Source of the DNA: Parvibaculum sp.
GTDB taxonomy: Bacteria > Pseudomonadota > Alphaproteobacteria > Parvibaculales > Parvibaculaceae
Direction of reading: 5' to 3'
Assembly: GCA_031291615.1 (NCBI GenBank)
Contig: JARLIS010000063.1
Span: forward strand, 23,067-87,066
Length of the DNA stretch: 64,000 nucleotides
In this document: one piece after another, positions 9,006 through 20,529 of the stretch
Numbering within the stretch: position 1 is the stretch's first letter
How the letters are laid out: each line of letters begins with the position of its first letter
Made by a program: the position numbers and the translations under genes
The notes under the pieces: model-generated
What the model was told of the DNA's origin: nothing
Seen by the model: only the letters and a program-made list of their open reading frames with translations
The model's database searches: none

Positions 9006-9455
9006 CTACTCCTCCAGCGCCTTGATCATCTCCACGCGCGTCGCATGGCGGGCGCCTTCGAATTGCGCATTGAGAAAGGCATCGACGATATCGAGGGCCA
9101 GCCCCTCGCCCACCACGCGCGCGCCGATCGACAGCATGTTGGCATCGTTATGCTGGCGGATCATGCGGGCCGAGAACGTGTCGGCGCAGACGCCGCAGCG
9201 GATGCCCTTCACCTTGTTCGCCGCCATCATGATGCCCTGGCCGGTGCCGCACAGGATGATGCCCATATGGCAATCGCCGGAGGCGACGAGCCGCGCGGCC
9301 GCGGCGCCGTGCTCGGGATAGTGCGTGCTCTCCGGCGTCGTCGGCCCGATGTCGACCGCCACCCAGCCCTGCGCCGCGATGTGAGCGGCTATCGCCTGCC
9401 GGAGCGGAATGGCAGCGTGGTCGCTGGAAAGGGCGATGCGTTTGCCGGCTGTCAT
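9006..9455 (-). CDS. rpiB: Ribose-5-phosphate isomerase B
   Basis: 149 aa, the normal RpiB length. The family landmarks are IALSSDHAAIPLR, GCGT-like ILCGTGQGIMMAANKVKGIRCG with the active-site Cys in LCGTG, and TFSARMIRQHNDANMLSIGARVVG. It interconverts ribose 5-phosphate and ribulose 5-phosphate in the cytosol. The first codons lie inside the 9438-9571 repeat, a second copy of which (10859-10991) carries a broken rpiB start. Confidence 0.95.
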   Translation of the reverse strand: MTAGKRIALSSDHAAIPLRQAIAAHIAAQGWVAVDIGPTTPESTHYPEHGAAAARLVASGDCHMGIILCGTGQGIMMAANKVKGIRCGVCADTFSARMIRQHNDANMLSIGARVVGEGLALDIVDAFLNAQFEGARHATRVEMIKALEE

Positions 9456-9571
9456 GGAGAAGTCATCCCTATTTCCGAAGCGTTATGGCGGTCCGGCTGA
9501 GTTTGTTAGAGTCCCAGCGCAAACTGAATGGCGATCTCACTCCGCCGCATTCAAAGTTTTCGAGGGCGCAC
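9438..9571. repeat. Direct repeat copy A (rpiB 5' end, spacer, HxlR 3' end)
   Basis: 134 bp, about 86% identical by eye (19 differences) to 10859-10991 in the same orientation. It spans the first rpiB codons, the rpiB-hxlR spacer and the last codons of the HxlR gene. The two copies bracket the HxlR + GST block, so homologous recombination between them would delete it. Confidence 0.85.
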
Positions 9572-9985
9572 ACCAACCTCGTCGAGAGGCACTTCTGTCG
9601 CGCAGCACTCGCAAATGACGACCTGCCGGGTCAACCCTCCACAATTCCTGTGGATGTAATCTATCGGTCCCGGCCGCAACCATCGATCGCCCCAATCATT
9701 CAGCGAGATGATGACAGCCTTGAGGGCTCTCCCTTTCTCGGTGAGGAGATATTCGCGCGGCGCGCCGGGCTCCGTCCGCACCTCCATCAATCCATTGGCG
9801 AGGAATGTCTCCAATCGCTTGGTCAGAATATTTGGAGCAATGCCAAGGCTTCTCTCGAAATCCGAGAAGCGGGTGTGACCGCGGAAAAAAGCGTCGCGCA
9901 GGATGAGCAGGCTCCAGCGCTCTCCAACAAGCTCGAGAGCGCTCGCAGCCGAGCAAATCTGCCCTGGATAATTTCGGCCCAACAT
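9551..9985 (-). CDS. HxlR-family winged-helix regulator
   Basis: 144 aa. The HxlR signature is CSAASALELVGERWSLLILRDAFFRGHTRFSDFERSLGIAPNILTKRLETFLANGLMEV, then YLLTEKGRAL. A C-terminal C-E-C-C motif (VICECCATEVP) and a single Cys near residue 11 could be redox or aldehyde sensors, as in some HxlR proteins. It is divergent from the GST gene, with a short palindrome between them. It probably represses itself and the GST (inference). Confidence 0.92.
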   Translation of the reverse strand: MLGRNYPGQICSAASALELVGERWSLLILRDAFFRGHTRFSDFERSLGIAPNILTKRLETFLANGLMEVRTEPGAPREYLLTEKGRALKAVIISLNDWGDRWLRPGPIDYIHRNCGGLTRQVVICECCATEVPLDEVGVRPRKL

Positions 9986-10006
9986 TTTTCATAGGTATCA
10001 CAAATT

Positions 10007-10023
10007 ACTTGCATCAAGCAAGT
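10007..10023. promoter_or_regulatory. Inverted repeat, probable HxlR operator
   Basis: ACTTGC-atcaa-GCAAGT, 22 bp before the HxlR start and about 60 bp before the GST start. The position suits control of both divergent genes. Confidence 0.6.
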
Positions 10024-10079
10024 GATTGACTATCGTGATGCAAGTCACATGCGGGTGCGCTGGAGACATGGGGGATAAG

Positions 10080-10703
10080 ATGGCAGTCAAACTGTATGGA
10101 ATAGCCGGCAGCCCGAACGTGCGCGGAGCAATGCTGGGGCTTGCCGAGAAAGGGGTGGCGTTTGAGCTGATCGAAGTAGCGCCGCCGTTCAAAACGGACG
10201 AGCATCTGGCTCGAAACCCATTCGGTCGCGTGCCCGTGCTGGAACATGACGGGTTCATGCTCTATGAAACGCAAGCCATCTTGCGGTATCTGGATCAGGC
10301 CTTTCCGGGTCCATCGCTCCAGCCGGTGAGCCCGCACGAAGCGGCTCGCATGAACCAGATTCTCGGCATCATCGATTACTACTTATTTCAAACCTGGAGC
10401 GGCACGATCGCATTCGAGCGTCTGGTCGCCACAAACCTCCTGGGCCGGCACAGCGACGAAGAGCGGATTGCGGCCGCCGTTCCGATGGCGCGCCTCGCTG
10501 CCGAAGCAGTCGAAGATTTGAATGCAGGGCCCTATCTCACGGGCGATACCTACAGTCTGGCGGATATTCGCCTATTGCCGCACTTCCAGTGGTTTCGCTT
10601 CACGCCGGAGGGCGAGGCTGTCCTCGCCGGCAAAAAGAGGCTCGCTCAATGGTTTCAGTTGGCGAGTGAGCGTCCGAACGCCAGGGCAGTGCTTCAACAA
10701 TAG
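10080..10703 (+). CDS. Glutathione S-transferase family protein
   Basis: 207 aa from MAVKLYGIAGSPNVRGAML, the usual GST start; in-frame ATGs at 10068 and 10026 are alternatives. The N-terminal Trx fold carries FGRVPVLEHDGFMLYETQAILRYLD and the C-terminal domain carries PYLTGDTYSLADIRLLPHFQW. It is divergent from HxlR, which likely controls it. With HxlR it forms a block bracketed by the 134-bp direct repeats and so may be an acquired detoxification module. Confidence 0.88.
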   Translation: MAVKLYGIAGSPNVRGAMLGLAEKGVAFELIEVAPPFKTDEHLARNPFGRVPVLEHDGFMLYETQAILRYLDQAFPGPSLQPVSPHEAARMNQILGIIDYYLFQTWSGTIAFERLVATNLLGRHSDEERIAAAVPMARLAAEAVEDLNAGPYLTGDTYSLADIRLLPHFQWFRFTPEGEAVLAGKKRLAQWFQLASERPNARAVLQQ

Positions 10704-10807
10704 TCTTGGCGTGCGAAACATTGCCGCGAAACTGATTACTCTCGCCTGGCACAGCTCAGTCGGCGGATAGTCTGTAATGCGCATGACTGTTCGCGGCGAT
10801 GAGGCCC

Positions 10808-10861
10808 CTACTCCCGCTCGATCGTTCCCGGCGGCTTCGAGGTCACGTCGTCGACGACGCG
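10808..10861 (-). pseudogene. guaA 3'-end remnant (18 codons including stop)
   Basis: Reading leftward, this encodes [17 protein letters not shown] and stop. The intact GuaA end at 15330 reads [17 protein letters not shown], so the frame and stop are kept. It is joined directly to an rpiB-5'-like sequence through a shared GCG(T). It is the older and shorter of two extra guaA ends. Confidence 0.85.
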
Positions 10862-10991
10862 TCTGCCGGCCGTCATTGCGAAATCATCCTATTCCCGAAG
10901 TGCTATGGCGGTCCGCCTGAGTTTGTTCGAGTCCCAGCGCAAACTGAACGGCGAACCAACTCCGACGCATTCAAAGTTTTCGCCGCCGCAC
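10859..10991. repeat. Direct repeat copy B (broken rpiB start and HxlR-like end)
   Basis: 133 bp, about 86% identical to 9438-9571. The rpiB-like part keeps only the first few codons (M-T-A-G) and runs into the guaA remnant. The HxlR-like end keeps the terminal V-R-x-R-K-L codons. Neither gene is complete here. Confidence 0.85.
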
Positions 10992-11242
10992 GTCTGAAGC
11001 CTGAAGCCGGCTGACGTCTCGCCGGTTCACTTCCGCTCGATTGTTTCGATTGCACATAACGATTTGATTTACCCGTAAACCCGGCGCGGGAAAAAGGCTG
11101 CTCGACGCGGCTCAGGGCAAGAGCCGCGCTTCAGTGGAGACCGTGTGATCGCGATGGTCGATCAAGTGGAAAGGCGGGCACGTAGCGGCCAACGCCTTAC
11201 CGTGCGATACTGACAACGGGCTGGCTTCAGAAGGAGGTCGTC

Positions 11243-12517
11243 ATGGCGGAGCGTACAAGTGTCAACGGCGCGTCCATTGTTCTGACGAACCTAAGCAAAC
11301 AGCTACCTGAACTTGAAGCGCTTTATAAAGACATTCACGCTCATCCCGAATTGTCGATGCATGAGACTCGAACGGCGGGTATCGCCGCCGACAGGCTCAG
11401 AAAAGCCGGCTACGAGGTGACGACGGGGGTGGGCAAGACAGGTGTGGTTGGACTGCTTCGCAACGGCGACGGACCAACGGTGATGCTCCGCGCCGACATG
11501 GATGCGCTACCGATCGCCGAGAACACCGGCCTTACCTATGCGAGCAAGGTCACGGCGACGGACGCCGAAGGCAACGCCGTACCGGTGGGCCATATGTGCG
11601 GCCACGACATGCATGTCACATGGCTGGCCGGCGCGGCGGCACTGCTGTCGCAGGCGCGTGGTGCCTGGAAGGGCACTCTGATGGTCATATTTCAACCGGG
11701 TGAAGAAACCGCGCAAGGCGCTCAGGCCATGATCGACGATGGCCTGCTTAAACGCTTCCCGACGCCCGATGTCGTGCTGGGCCAGCATGTCATGGTTGGC
11801 CCCTCCGGCACCGTCGCCGGAAGCGCGGGACCGATCACCTCGGCGGCTGACAGCCTGCAAATCCGTTTGTTCGGACGCGGCGCACATGGCTCGATGCCGC
11901 AAGCCAGCATCGATCCCGTCGTCATGGCGGCATCCGTCGTTCTACGGCTCCAGACCATCGTGTCCCGCGAAGTTGCCGCAACCGACGCGGCGGTTGTGAC
12001 GGTCGGTGTGCTGCAAGCCGGCACGAAGGAAAACGTCATTCCCGACGAAGCCATTATCAAACTCAATGTGCGCACATTCGATGCCGGTGTGCGCAAGCAT
12101 GTCCTTGCGGCGATCGAGCGGATCGTCAATGCCGAGGCCGAAGCCTCGGGGGCCCCGCGCAAGCCGGAGATCAAGCCGCTCGACCGCTACCCGCTCAACG
12201 TGAATGATGAAACCGCGAGCAACCGCATTGCCGAAGCTTTTCGCGGCCATTTTTCTCCCGACCGGGTCAAGCATACGGGCCCAGCGCCGGCGAGCGAGGA
12301 TTTCGGCTGCTTCGGCACCGCTTGGCAGGTGCCCTCGGTGTTCTGGTTCGTGGGCGGCAATGATCCCAAAATCTATGCGCAGGCCAAGGCGGCGGGCAAG
12401 TTGAACGAACTGCCGGTGAATCATAGTCCGCAATTCGCGCCGATTTTGCATCCAACCCTGGAAACGGGCGTCGAGGCGCTGGTTGTCGGCGCACTGGCCT
12501 GGCTCGGCGCTAGCTGA
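11243..12517 (+). CDS. M20-family amidohydrolase (IAA-amino acid hydrolase / hippurate hydrolase type)
   Basis: 424 aa with a strong GAAGGAGG ribosome site. M20D metal-site motifs are present: VMLRADMDALPI, VGHMCGHDMHVTWLAGAAALL (Cys and His ligands), IFQPGEETAQGA (Glu), GQHVMVGP and a late NHSPQFAP His. It likely hydrolyses N-acyl amino acids in the cytosol using two divalent metals; the exact substrate is open. It sits in a cargo block between two guaA 3' remnants, upstream of a TRIC channel gene in the same direction. Confidence 0.93.
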   Translation: MAERTSVNGASIVLTNLSKQLPELEALYKDIHAHPELSMHETRTAGIAADRLRKAGYEVTTGVGKTGVVGLLRNGDGPTVMLRADMDALPIAENTGLTYASKVTATDAEGNAVPVGHMCGHDMHVTWLAGAAALLSQARGAWKGTLMVIFQPGEETAQGAQAMIDDGLLKRFPTPDVVLGQHVMVGPSGTVAGSAGPITSAADSLQIRLFGRGAHGSMPQASIDPVVMAASVVLRLQTIVSREVAATDAAVVTVGVLQAGTKENVIPDEAIIKLNVRTFDAGVRKHVLAAIERIVNAEAEASGAPRKPEIKPLDRYPLNVNDETASNRIAEAFRGHFSPDRVKHTGPAPASEDFGCFGTAWQVPSVFWFVGGNDPKIYAQAKAAGKLNELPVNHSPQFAPILHPTLETGVEALVVGALAWLGAS

Positions 12518-12579
12518 CGGCTTGTTGAGCCATGTCGTTTTTTCATCTCGATACGCCAAGTTTCACGGGTGGGGTCGCA

Positions 12580-13248
12580 ATGATCACGGTTGAAACCTTC
12601 GGGCATATCCTCGACCTGGGAGGCACATTCGTCTTCGCAATCAGCGGGGCGCTTGCCGCGATCAATCGCCGGCTCGACATTTTCGGCATCCTCGTTCTGT
12701 CTTTCGTGGCCGGAAATTTTGGCGGGATCAGCCGCGATGTGCTGATCGGCGCGGTGCCGCCAGCCGCGCTGATCGATGGACGATATTTGCTCGTTTCCGT
12801 CCTGGCCGGGCTTATCGCCTTCTTCCTTTACGCCGGCGTGGATCGGCTGCGCAGTCCCGTGCTTCTGTTCGATGCAATCGGACTTGCGTTCTTCGCGGTC
12901 GCCGGCGCGCAAAGGGCGCTCTCGTTCGGGCTGAGCCCGGTCATGGCCGCTCTTCTGGGCATGTTGACCGGCATCGGCGGCGGCGTGATGCGTGACGTGC
13001 TCCTCACCGAAATCCCGCAAGTGCTGCGGTCCGATCTCTATGCCGTTGCGGCGCTGGCCGCCTCGTCCGTCGTCGTCCTCGGCGATCAGTTCGCTGTACC
13101 CTATGCAGCCTCAGCTCTGGTCGGAGGGGCCTTGTGCCTTGGAATTCGATTCATGGCGATCAGATATGGCTGGCATTTGCCGGTTGCCCGTCTTTCGGCG
13201 CGAGGCCGCGCGAACGATAGTCATTCGGACGATGCAAACTCGAGCTGA
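12580..13248 (+). CDS. TRIC/UPF0126 family membrane protein
   Basis: About 222 aa from the ATG at 12580, after GGGTGGGG; the frame opens at 12532. Seven hydrophobic segments include the duplicated glycine-rich signatures FVFAISGALAAINRRLDIFGI...FGGISRDVLIG and FDAIGLAFFAVAGAQRAL...GIGGGVMRDVL, diagnostic of bacterial TRIC-type trimeric cation channels. It is an inner-membrane protein. It shares its block and direction with the M20 gene 60 bp upstream. Confidence 0.93.
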   Translation: MITVETFGHILDLGGTFVFAISGALAAINRRLDIFGILVLSFVAGNFGGISRDVLIGAVPPAALIDGRYLLVSVLAGLIAFFLYAGVDRLRSPVLLFDAIGLAFFAVAGAQRALSFGLSPVMAALLGMLTGIGGGVMRDVLLTEIPQVLRSDLYAVAALAASSVVVLGDQFAVPYAASALVGGALCLGIRFMAIRYGWHLPVARLSARGRANDSHSDDANSS

Positions 13249-13275
13249 GGCGGAGCACAAGCTCCACGATGCCCC

Positions 13276-13441
13276 TCACTCCCACTCGATCGTGCCCGGC
13301 GGCTTCGAGATCACGTCATAGACGACCCAGTTGATGCCCTTGACCTCGTTGATGATGCGCGTTGCAACGCGGCCGAGGAAGTCGTGGCCGAAGCGGTAAC
13401 AGTCCGCAGTCATGCCGTCGGTCGAGGTGACGGCGCGGAGC
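13276..13441 (-). pseudogene. guaA 3'-end duplicate (about 55 codons)
   Basis: Read leftward it matches the last ~55 codons of GuaA ([17 protein letters not shown]..., then [26 protein letters not shown] and stop) in the guaA frame, about 91% identical in DNA to 15330-15495. The differences are clustered (YYPFTHD reads CYRFGHD here). Homology stops at 13441, immediately before the stop codon of the epimerase gene. It is not preceded by the rest of guaA, so it is a 3' remnant at a probable attachment site. Confidence 0.92.
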
Positions 13442-13444
13442 GGC

Positions 13445-14458
13445 TTATGTTCCGGCGTGCCGCATGGCGGCAAGTCCGGCGTTCATCGTGGTTCGCGGCG
13501 CGTATCCCAGTTCAACCCTGGCCTTCTCGGTATTGATCGTGAAAGGCTTACCGATCAGTCGCAACATCTGACGGGTGATGGGCGGCTGCCCCTTGAGCCG
13601 CAGCAGACGCCACACGACACCCATCAGACCGGCCATAAACCAGGCCATCCCGAAAGGAACAGCCTTGTCGGAAACGCTGACGTCGCGTGTGGACAGCAGG
13701 GCTGAGATAAAGCCTTTCAATGTGCTTATTTCATCGTCGGCAACAAAGTAAGCCTCGCCGCCCCGGCCCCGGTCTGCGGCCAGGATCAGGGCTTCGCAAA
13801 GATTGTCGACGTGGCAGCTCGACATCGCCTGCTTGCCGCCGTCAACCCACTGCCAGCGACCGGCATGCACGGTCTCTACCATCTCGTCGAGGGACGACAT
13901 CCCAGTCCCCCAGATAAAGGGCGGCCGGAGCGCGATCGTCTCGAAGTCAGGGCGAACGCGGTTTGCTTTCAAAAGCACGTGCTCTCCTTTGGCTTTTGAA
14001 GAGCTATAGGGCGAGAAGGAACGGACCTGCAGGGGAAAGGTCTCGTCCACATCGACCATCGGCTCGGGATCACCCATCACCACCGCCGCGGCGCTGACAG
14101 CCACCACCCGCCGGACACTTGCAGTGGCTGCGGCTGCTTTCACCACGTTGCGCGTCCCGACGACATTGACCCGATTGAAGAGCGCCTTCTTGCCCCAGAG
14201 CTTGAAGTGCGCAGCGACGTGGAAGACGACCTCGCAGCCTGCCATGGCTTCTCGCAACGCCCGCTCGTCACTGAGACTGCCTTTGACCGCCGTGGCGCCC
14301 AGCGCCCGAACATCAGCCTCGCTTTGGGAACTTCGGGCGAGCGCGCGGACTTGCCAACCATTCTTTAGCAGATGCGCAATCAGGTGCCCGCCGACGAAGC
14401 CGGAACCACCGGTAACGAGCGCTGTGCGACGGAGTTCGGATGGGGTCAGTTCGGTCAT
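13445..14458 (-). CDS. NAD-dependent epimerase / 3-beta-HSD-type dehydrogenase
   Basis: About 337 aa from MTELTPSE; an ATG six bases upstream is also possible. The N-terminal Rossmann motif is [19 protein letters not shown]. The extended-SDR active site is Ser in [11 protein letters not shown] and Tyr-x3-Lys in [14 protein letters not shown], followed by [11 protein letters not shown]. It could act on sugar nucleotides or on steroid-like/dihydroflavonol substrates; the 3-beta-HSD look favours the latter. It is divergent from the TetR gene at 14597, with a strong operator between them. Confidence 0.88.
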   Translation of the reverse strand: MTELTPSELRRTALVTGGSGFVGGHLIAHLLKNGWQVRALARSSQSEADVRALGATAVKGSLSDERALREAMAGCEVVFHVAAHFKLWGKKALFNRVNVVGTRNVVKAAAATASVRRVVAVSAAAVVMGDPEPMVDVDETFPLQVRSFSPYSSSKAKGEHVLLKANRVRPDFETIALRPPFIWGTGMSSLDEMVETVHAGRWQWVDGGKQAMSSCHVDNLCEALILAADRGRGGEAYFVADDEISTLKGFISALLSTRDVSVSDKAVPFGMAWFMAGLMGVVWRLLRLKGQPPITRQMLRLIGKPFTINTEKARVELGYAPRTTMNAGLAAMRHAGT

Positions 14459-14518
14459 GGGCATCCTCGGCGATGAGAGATCGATTGATCAAAGCTAACA
14501 CCGCTTCGTTCATAATTC

Positions 14519-14546
14519 AACGAACATATTTCATATTATGTTCGTT
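14519..14546. promoter_or_regulatory. Inverted repeat, probable TetR operator
   Basis: AACGAACATA-8 bp-TATGTTCGTT: perfect 10-bp arms in the divergent promoter between the epimerase (start 14458) and TetR (start 14597) genes. Confidence 0.8.
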
Positions 14547-14596
14547 CTTGTTTGGTTTGCCCTATATCGGTAGAATTGCCGAAATTGCAGGTCCCC

Positions 14597-15220
14597 ATGC
14601 CCGAAGCCTCCACTTCTTCCACCGACGACCAATCCTTCCGTGCGCAGATCCTTGAGGCGGCGCGCATGCAGGTCCGCCGCTTCGGGGAAGCCAAGACGAA
14701 CGTCGTCGACATTGCCCGCGCACTCGGCACTTCGCACACCACGATCTATCGGCACTTCCGCCTCAAGTCGGAGATATTTGACGCCTTGGTCATCGAGGCC
14801 ATGCGCGACGAGGAGGAGATGGCCAGACGTTTCGTCGAGACAGACGGACCTGTCGTCGAGCGTCTGGAGGGCATGGTGCTTGCGCTACACGCCCGCAAGC
14901 GCGATCGCTTCGCGACCGATCCCGAGGTGTACAGCCTCTATCGCCGCATCATGGAAGAGCGACCGGAGATCATCGCAGCCTATGCGGCGGCGATGACGGC
15001 TCTGATCGCCCGTATCCTCGAGGATGGCAGACGGCGTGGCGAGATGCGGATTGACAACATCGAGGCCGCGGCGGGCGTTGTGCGGGATGCCGTCACCGTA
15101 TTCATTCACCCCGCCCATGTGGCGGCGGCCGTCACGGCAGGCTTACCCAGCGAGAGGATGGCCCGCAACGTCGTGCGCACACTTTGCGCCGCGTTTCAAT
15201 CGGGGGTCGAGCTGGGCTGA
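14597..15220 (+). CDS. TetR-family regulator
   Basis: 207 aa from MPEASTSS; the frame extends to 14552. The HTH is ILEAARMQVRRFGEAKTNVVDIARALGTSHTTIYRHFRLKSEIFDAL. The C-terminal half resembles TetR_C_7/AefR-type domains (YSLYRRIMEERPEIIAAYAA, IARILEDGRRRGEM). It is divergent from the epimerase and shares the 14519-14546 operator. It lies in the cargo block between intact guaA and the 13276-13441 remnant. Confidence 0.92.
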   Translation: MPEASTSSTDDQSFRAQILEAARMQVRRFGEAKTNVVDIARALGTSHTTIYRHFRLKSEIFDALVIEAMRDEEEMARRFVETDGPVVERLEGMVLALHARKRDRFATDPEVYSLYRRIMEERPEIIAAYAAAMTALIARILEDGRRRGEMRIDNIEAAAGVVRDAVTVFIHPAHVAAAVTAGLPSERMARNVVRTLCAAFQSGVELG

Positions 15221-15329
15221 TAGCCGCGGCGATCTGCGGCATCTTCGGCGCGCCACGGAATCCTCTTCGCCGACATTTGCGTTTGCTCCCTCCCCTTTCG
15301 GGACCTGTCGGCGTCTGGATGGTTCCAAA

Positions 15330-16880
15330 TCATTCCCACTCGATCGTGCCCGGCGGCTTCGAGGTCACGTCGTAGACGACGCGGTTGATGCCCTTGACCT
15401 CGTTGATGATGCGCGTTGCGACGCGGCCGAGGAAGTCGTGCGTGAACGGATAATAATCCGCCGTCATGCCGTCGGTCGAGGTGACGGCGCGGAGCGCGCA
15501 GACATAATCGTAGGTGCGGCCGTCGCCCATGACGCCGACAGTGCGGACGGGAAGCAGGACGGCGAAGGCCTGCCAGATTTCATCGTAGAGGCCCGCCCTG
15601 CGGATCTCGTCGAGATAGACGACGTCGGCCTTGCGCAGGATGTCGAGCTTGTCGCGCGTGATTTCGCCGGGGATACGGATGGCGAGGCCCGGTCCGGGGA
15701 ACGGATGGCGGCCAACAAAATCCTCAGGCAGCCCCAACTCGCGGCCCAGCACGCGCACTTCATCCTTGAAGAGTTCGCGCAGCGGCTCGACGAGCTTCAT
15801 GTTCATGCGGGCAGGAAGGCCGCCCACATTGTGATGGCTCTTGATGGTGACGCTGGGGCCGCCGGTGAAGGAGACGCTTTCGATCACGTCCGGGTAGAGC
15901 GTGCCCTGCGCGAGGAAGGCCGCGCCGCCGATCTTCTTCGCCTCGGCCTCGAAGACGTCGATGAAGGTCGCGCCGATGATCTTGCGCTTTTGCTCGGGGT
16001 CGCTCACGCCTTCGAGCTTGCCGAGGAACAGATCGGTCGCATCGTTGTGGATGAGCGGAAAGTTGTAGTGGTGGCGGAAGAGGTTCACCACCTGCTCGGC
16101 CTCGCCCGCGCGCATCATGCCGGTATCGACGAAAACGCATTGGAGCTGATCGCCGATCGCCTCGTGCAGCAGGACCGCGACCACGGATGAATCGACGCCG
16201 CCGGACAGGCCGCAGATCACGCGCTCCTTGCCGACCTGCTTGCGGATACGGGCGATTTCCGTTTCGCGGAAAGCGGCCATGGTCCAGTCGGGCTTGCAGC
16301 GCGCGATGCGCTGGGTGAAGTTCCGCAGCATCTGGCTACCGCGCGGCGTGTGCGCGACTTCCGGGTGGAACTGCACGCCGTAAAAGTGTCGCGTCTCGTC
16401 GGCGATGGCGGCGAAGGGCGCATTGCCACTGACGGCGACGACCTTGAAGCCCTGCGGCAGCGCGACAACGCGGTCGCCATGGCTCATCCAGACCGGCTCA
16501 TGGTCGCCCTTGGCAAGCAGGCCTTCGAAAAGCGCGCAGTCTTCGATGACGTCGATGACGGCGCGGCCGAATTCGCGCTCGTCGTCGGAGCCTTCGACGC
16601 GGCCGCCGAGCTGGGCGCACATGGTCTGTTCGCCATAGCAGATGCCGAGCACCGGAACGCCGGATGTGAACACGCGGTCGGGGGCGCGAGGCGCGTCGAT
16701 GCCGGTGACGCTGGCCGGGCCCCCCGAAAGGATGATGCCCTTGGCGTCGAAGCTGTCGAGTATTTCATCGGCCTTGTTGAAGGGGACGATCTCGCAATAG
16801 ACGCCGCTCTCGCGGATGCGCCGCGCGATGAGCTGGGTGACCTGACTGCCGAAGTCGATGATGAGGATGCGATCGGTCAT
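15330..16880 (-). CDS. guaA: GMP synthase (glutamine-hydrolysing)
   Basis: 516 aa from [21 protein letters not shown]; the longer frame upstream is non-coding in this frame. The class I amidotransferase domain has VLGICYGEQ (nucleophile Cys) and [11 protein letters not shown] (catalytic His and Glu). The ATP-pyrophosphatase PP-loop is [13 protein letters not shown]. The dimerisation C-terminus ends KPPGTIEWE. It converts XMP to GMP in the cytosol. The start follows rsmB by 7 bp. The 3' end is duplicated twice downstream (13276-13441, 10808-10861), marking it as a recombination target. Confidence 0.98.
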   Translation of the reverse strand: MTDRILIIDFGSQVTQLIARRIRESGVYCEIVPFNKADEILDSFDAKGIILSGGPASVTGIDAPRAPDRVFTSGVPVLGICYGEQTMCAQLGGRVEGSDDEREFGRAVIDVIEDCALFEGLLAKGDHEPVWMSHGDRVVALPQGFKVVAVSGNAPFAAIADETRHFYGVQFHPEVAHTPRGSQMLRNFTQRIARCKPDWTMAAFRETEIARIRKQVGKERVICGLSGGVDSSVVAVLLHEAIGDQLQCVFVDTGMMRAGEAEQVVNLFRHHYNFPLIHNDATDLFLGKLEGVSDPEQKRKIIGATFIDVFEAEAKKIGGAAFLAQGTLYPDVIESVSFTGGPSVTIKSHHNVGGLPARMNMKLVEPLRELFKDEVRVLGRELGLPEDFVGRHPFPGPGLAIRIPGEITRDKLDILRKADVVYLDEIRRAGLYDEIWQAFAVLLPVRTVGVMGDGRTYDYVCALRAVTSTDGMTADYYPFTHDFLGRVATRIINEVKGINRVVYDVTSKPPGTIEWE

Positions 16881-16887
16881 TGTCGGT

Positions 16888-18186
16888 TCAATTCTTCCGT
16901 TCGAGAACAGCGATGAAGAAGCCGTCGGTTCGTGTCGATGCGGGCGAGAGGCGCAGCGCGCCGCCTGCGGGCGCGGGCGGCAGGGCGACGCCTTCCGGCC
17001 AGGCCTCGTTCCATGGGCGAAGCGCGAAGTCGGCATGGGCGGCGAGGAAGGCGTCCACCTGCCCTTCGTTTTCGCATGGCAGGAGCGAGCAGGTGACGTA
17101 GACGAGACGGCCGCCGGGGCGAACAAGGCGGCTGCCACGCAACAGCACTTCGGCCTGCGTCGCGCGGTAGCTGTCGAGCAGTTCCCGCGTCAGCCGCCAG
17201 CGCGCATCCGGATTGCGCCGCCAAGCGCCCGAGCCGCTGCATGGCGCGTCGACCAGCACGCAATCCATGCGCGCTTCGAGATCGGCGAGGTCGGCATCGG
17301 GTCCGCCGGGCAGAATATGCGGCTTGATGAAGCGCGTCTGGATGTTGCGCGCGCCCGCGCGTTGCGCGCGCGGCATCAGACGTCCGAGACGGCGGCGGTC
17401 GGTGTCGCAGGCATGGATCTGGCCGCGACCGCCCATCATGGCGGCCATGGCGAGCGCCTTGCCGCCGCCGCCCGCGCAAAGATCGACGATCTGCTCGCCG
17501 GGCGTCGCAGCGGCGATGAGGCAGGCAAGCTGCGAGCCCTCGTCCTGCAATTCGATGAGGCCGTCGCGGAAGCTCTTCAACCCCGCAATGTTCGCCCGCG
17601 CCGTGAGGCGGAGGCCGTTCGGCGCATAAGGCGTCAGTTCGGCGGCGATCTTTTCCTCGGCAAGTGCGGCGAGCGCCGCATCGCGGTTCGTCTTCAGCGC
17701 GTTGACGCGAAGGTCGGTCGGCGCGCGTTCCATCAGCGCGGACATTTCCGCTTCGAGGCGCGGGCCGAAGGCAGCGAGAAAATCCTCGTGCAGCCATTCG
17801 GGATAGTTGAGGCGGATGAAGGGCGGCGCATCGCCGTCGGGCAATGTCGCATTTTTCAGCGCCGTCGCCTCGTCGGGTTCGAGCGGCGGCGGGGCGTGGC
17901 GCGTGCCGTCGGCCAGAGCTATGGCGGCGGCCGCTCCCGCCCCCTCGACCATCGCCACGGCGCCGAGCGCGAGGAGGCGCGGCTCTTCGCTTCCCAGGGC
18001 GGTGGCAAGTTCCGAGCGGTGACGGAGCACAGTGAAGACAAGTTCGCTCACCGCCGCGCGGTCTTTCGATCCCGCATAGCGGCTTGAGCGCGCCCAGCCG
18101 TCGAATACACGGTCGGCCGGAGCCCTGGTGCGGCCGATGGATGAAAGAATGTCTATCGCCGCCTGAAGGCGGGCGCCGGGGGTCAT
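16888..18186 (-). CDS. rsmB: RsmB-type 16S rRNA (cytosine-C5) methyltransferase
   Basis: 432 aa. An N-terminal NusB-like helical domain (about 1-150) is followed by a class I methyltransferase: [19 protein letters not shown] (SAM loop), [19 protein letters not shown] and [14 protein letters not shown]. The PCSG and TCS cysteines are the two catalytic Cys of m5C RNA methyltransferases. It belongs to the NOL1/NOP2/Sun group, and RsmB is the best fit given the NusB-like domain. It is packed between guaB and guaA in the same direction. Confidence 0.88.
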   Translation of the reverse strand: MTPGARLQAAIDILSSIGRTRAPADRVFDGWARSSRYAGSKDRAAVSELVFTVLRHRSELATALGSEEPRLLALGAVAMVEGAGAAAAIALADGTRHAPPPLEPDEATALKNATLPDGDAPPFIRLNYPEWLHEDFLAAFGPRLEAEMSALMERAPTDLRVNALKTNRDAALAALAEEKIAAELTPYAPNGLRLTARANIAGLKSFRDGLIELQDEGSQLACLIAAATPGEQIVDLCAGGGGKALAMAAMMGGRGQIHACDTDRRRLGRLMPRAQRAGARNIQTRFIKPHILPGGPDADLADLEARMDCVLVDAPCSGSGAWRRNPDARWRLTRELLDSYRATQAEVLLRGSRLVRPGGRLVYVTCSLLPCENEGQVDAFLAAHADFALRPWNEAWPEGVALPPAPAGGALRLSPASTRTDGFFIAVLERKN

Positions 18187-18199
18187 GGCTTCCTCTGGG

Positions 18200-20525
<2,326 letters not shown>

Positions 20526-20529
<4 letters not shown>

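Larger units (their letters stand above)
10704..11242. other. Gene-free stretch holding recombination scars
   Basis: Between the GST and the M20 gene there is no convincing ORF. The stretch holds a guaA tail remnant (10808-10861) joined to repeat copy B (10859-10991). It then holds about 250 bp without a recognised element, ending in a strong GGAGG site for the gene at 11243. A weak match to the last guaA bases near 11030-11046 (13 of 17) is noted but not claimed. Confidence 0.7.

Noticed and set aside
10905..10955. tRNA-like T-loop (GTTCGAGTCCC) in repeat copy B
   Set aside because: The other copy reads GTTAGAGTCCC and no acceptor or anticodon stem can be formed; it is not a tRNA remnant.
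11030..11046. Fourth guaA 3'-end remnant
   Set aside because: Only 13 of 17 bases match, and similarity does not extend; too weak to claim.
15024..16190. 388-codon rightward ORF opposite guaA
   Set aside because: Antisense to guaA, low-complexity composition and no recognisable motif.
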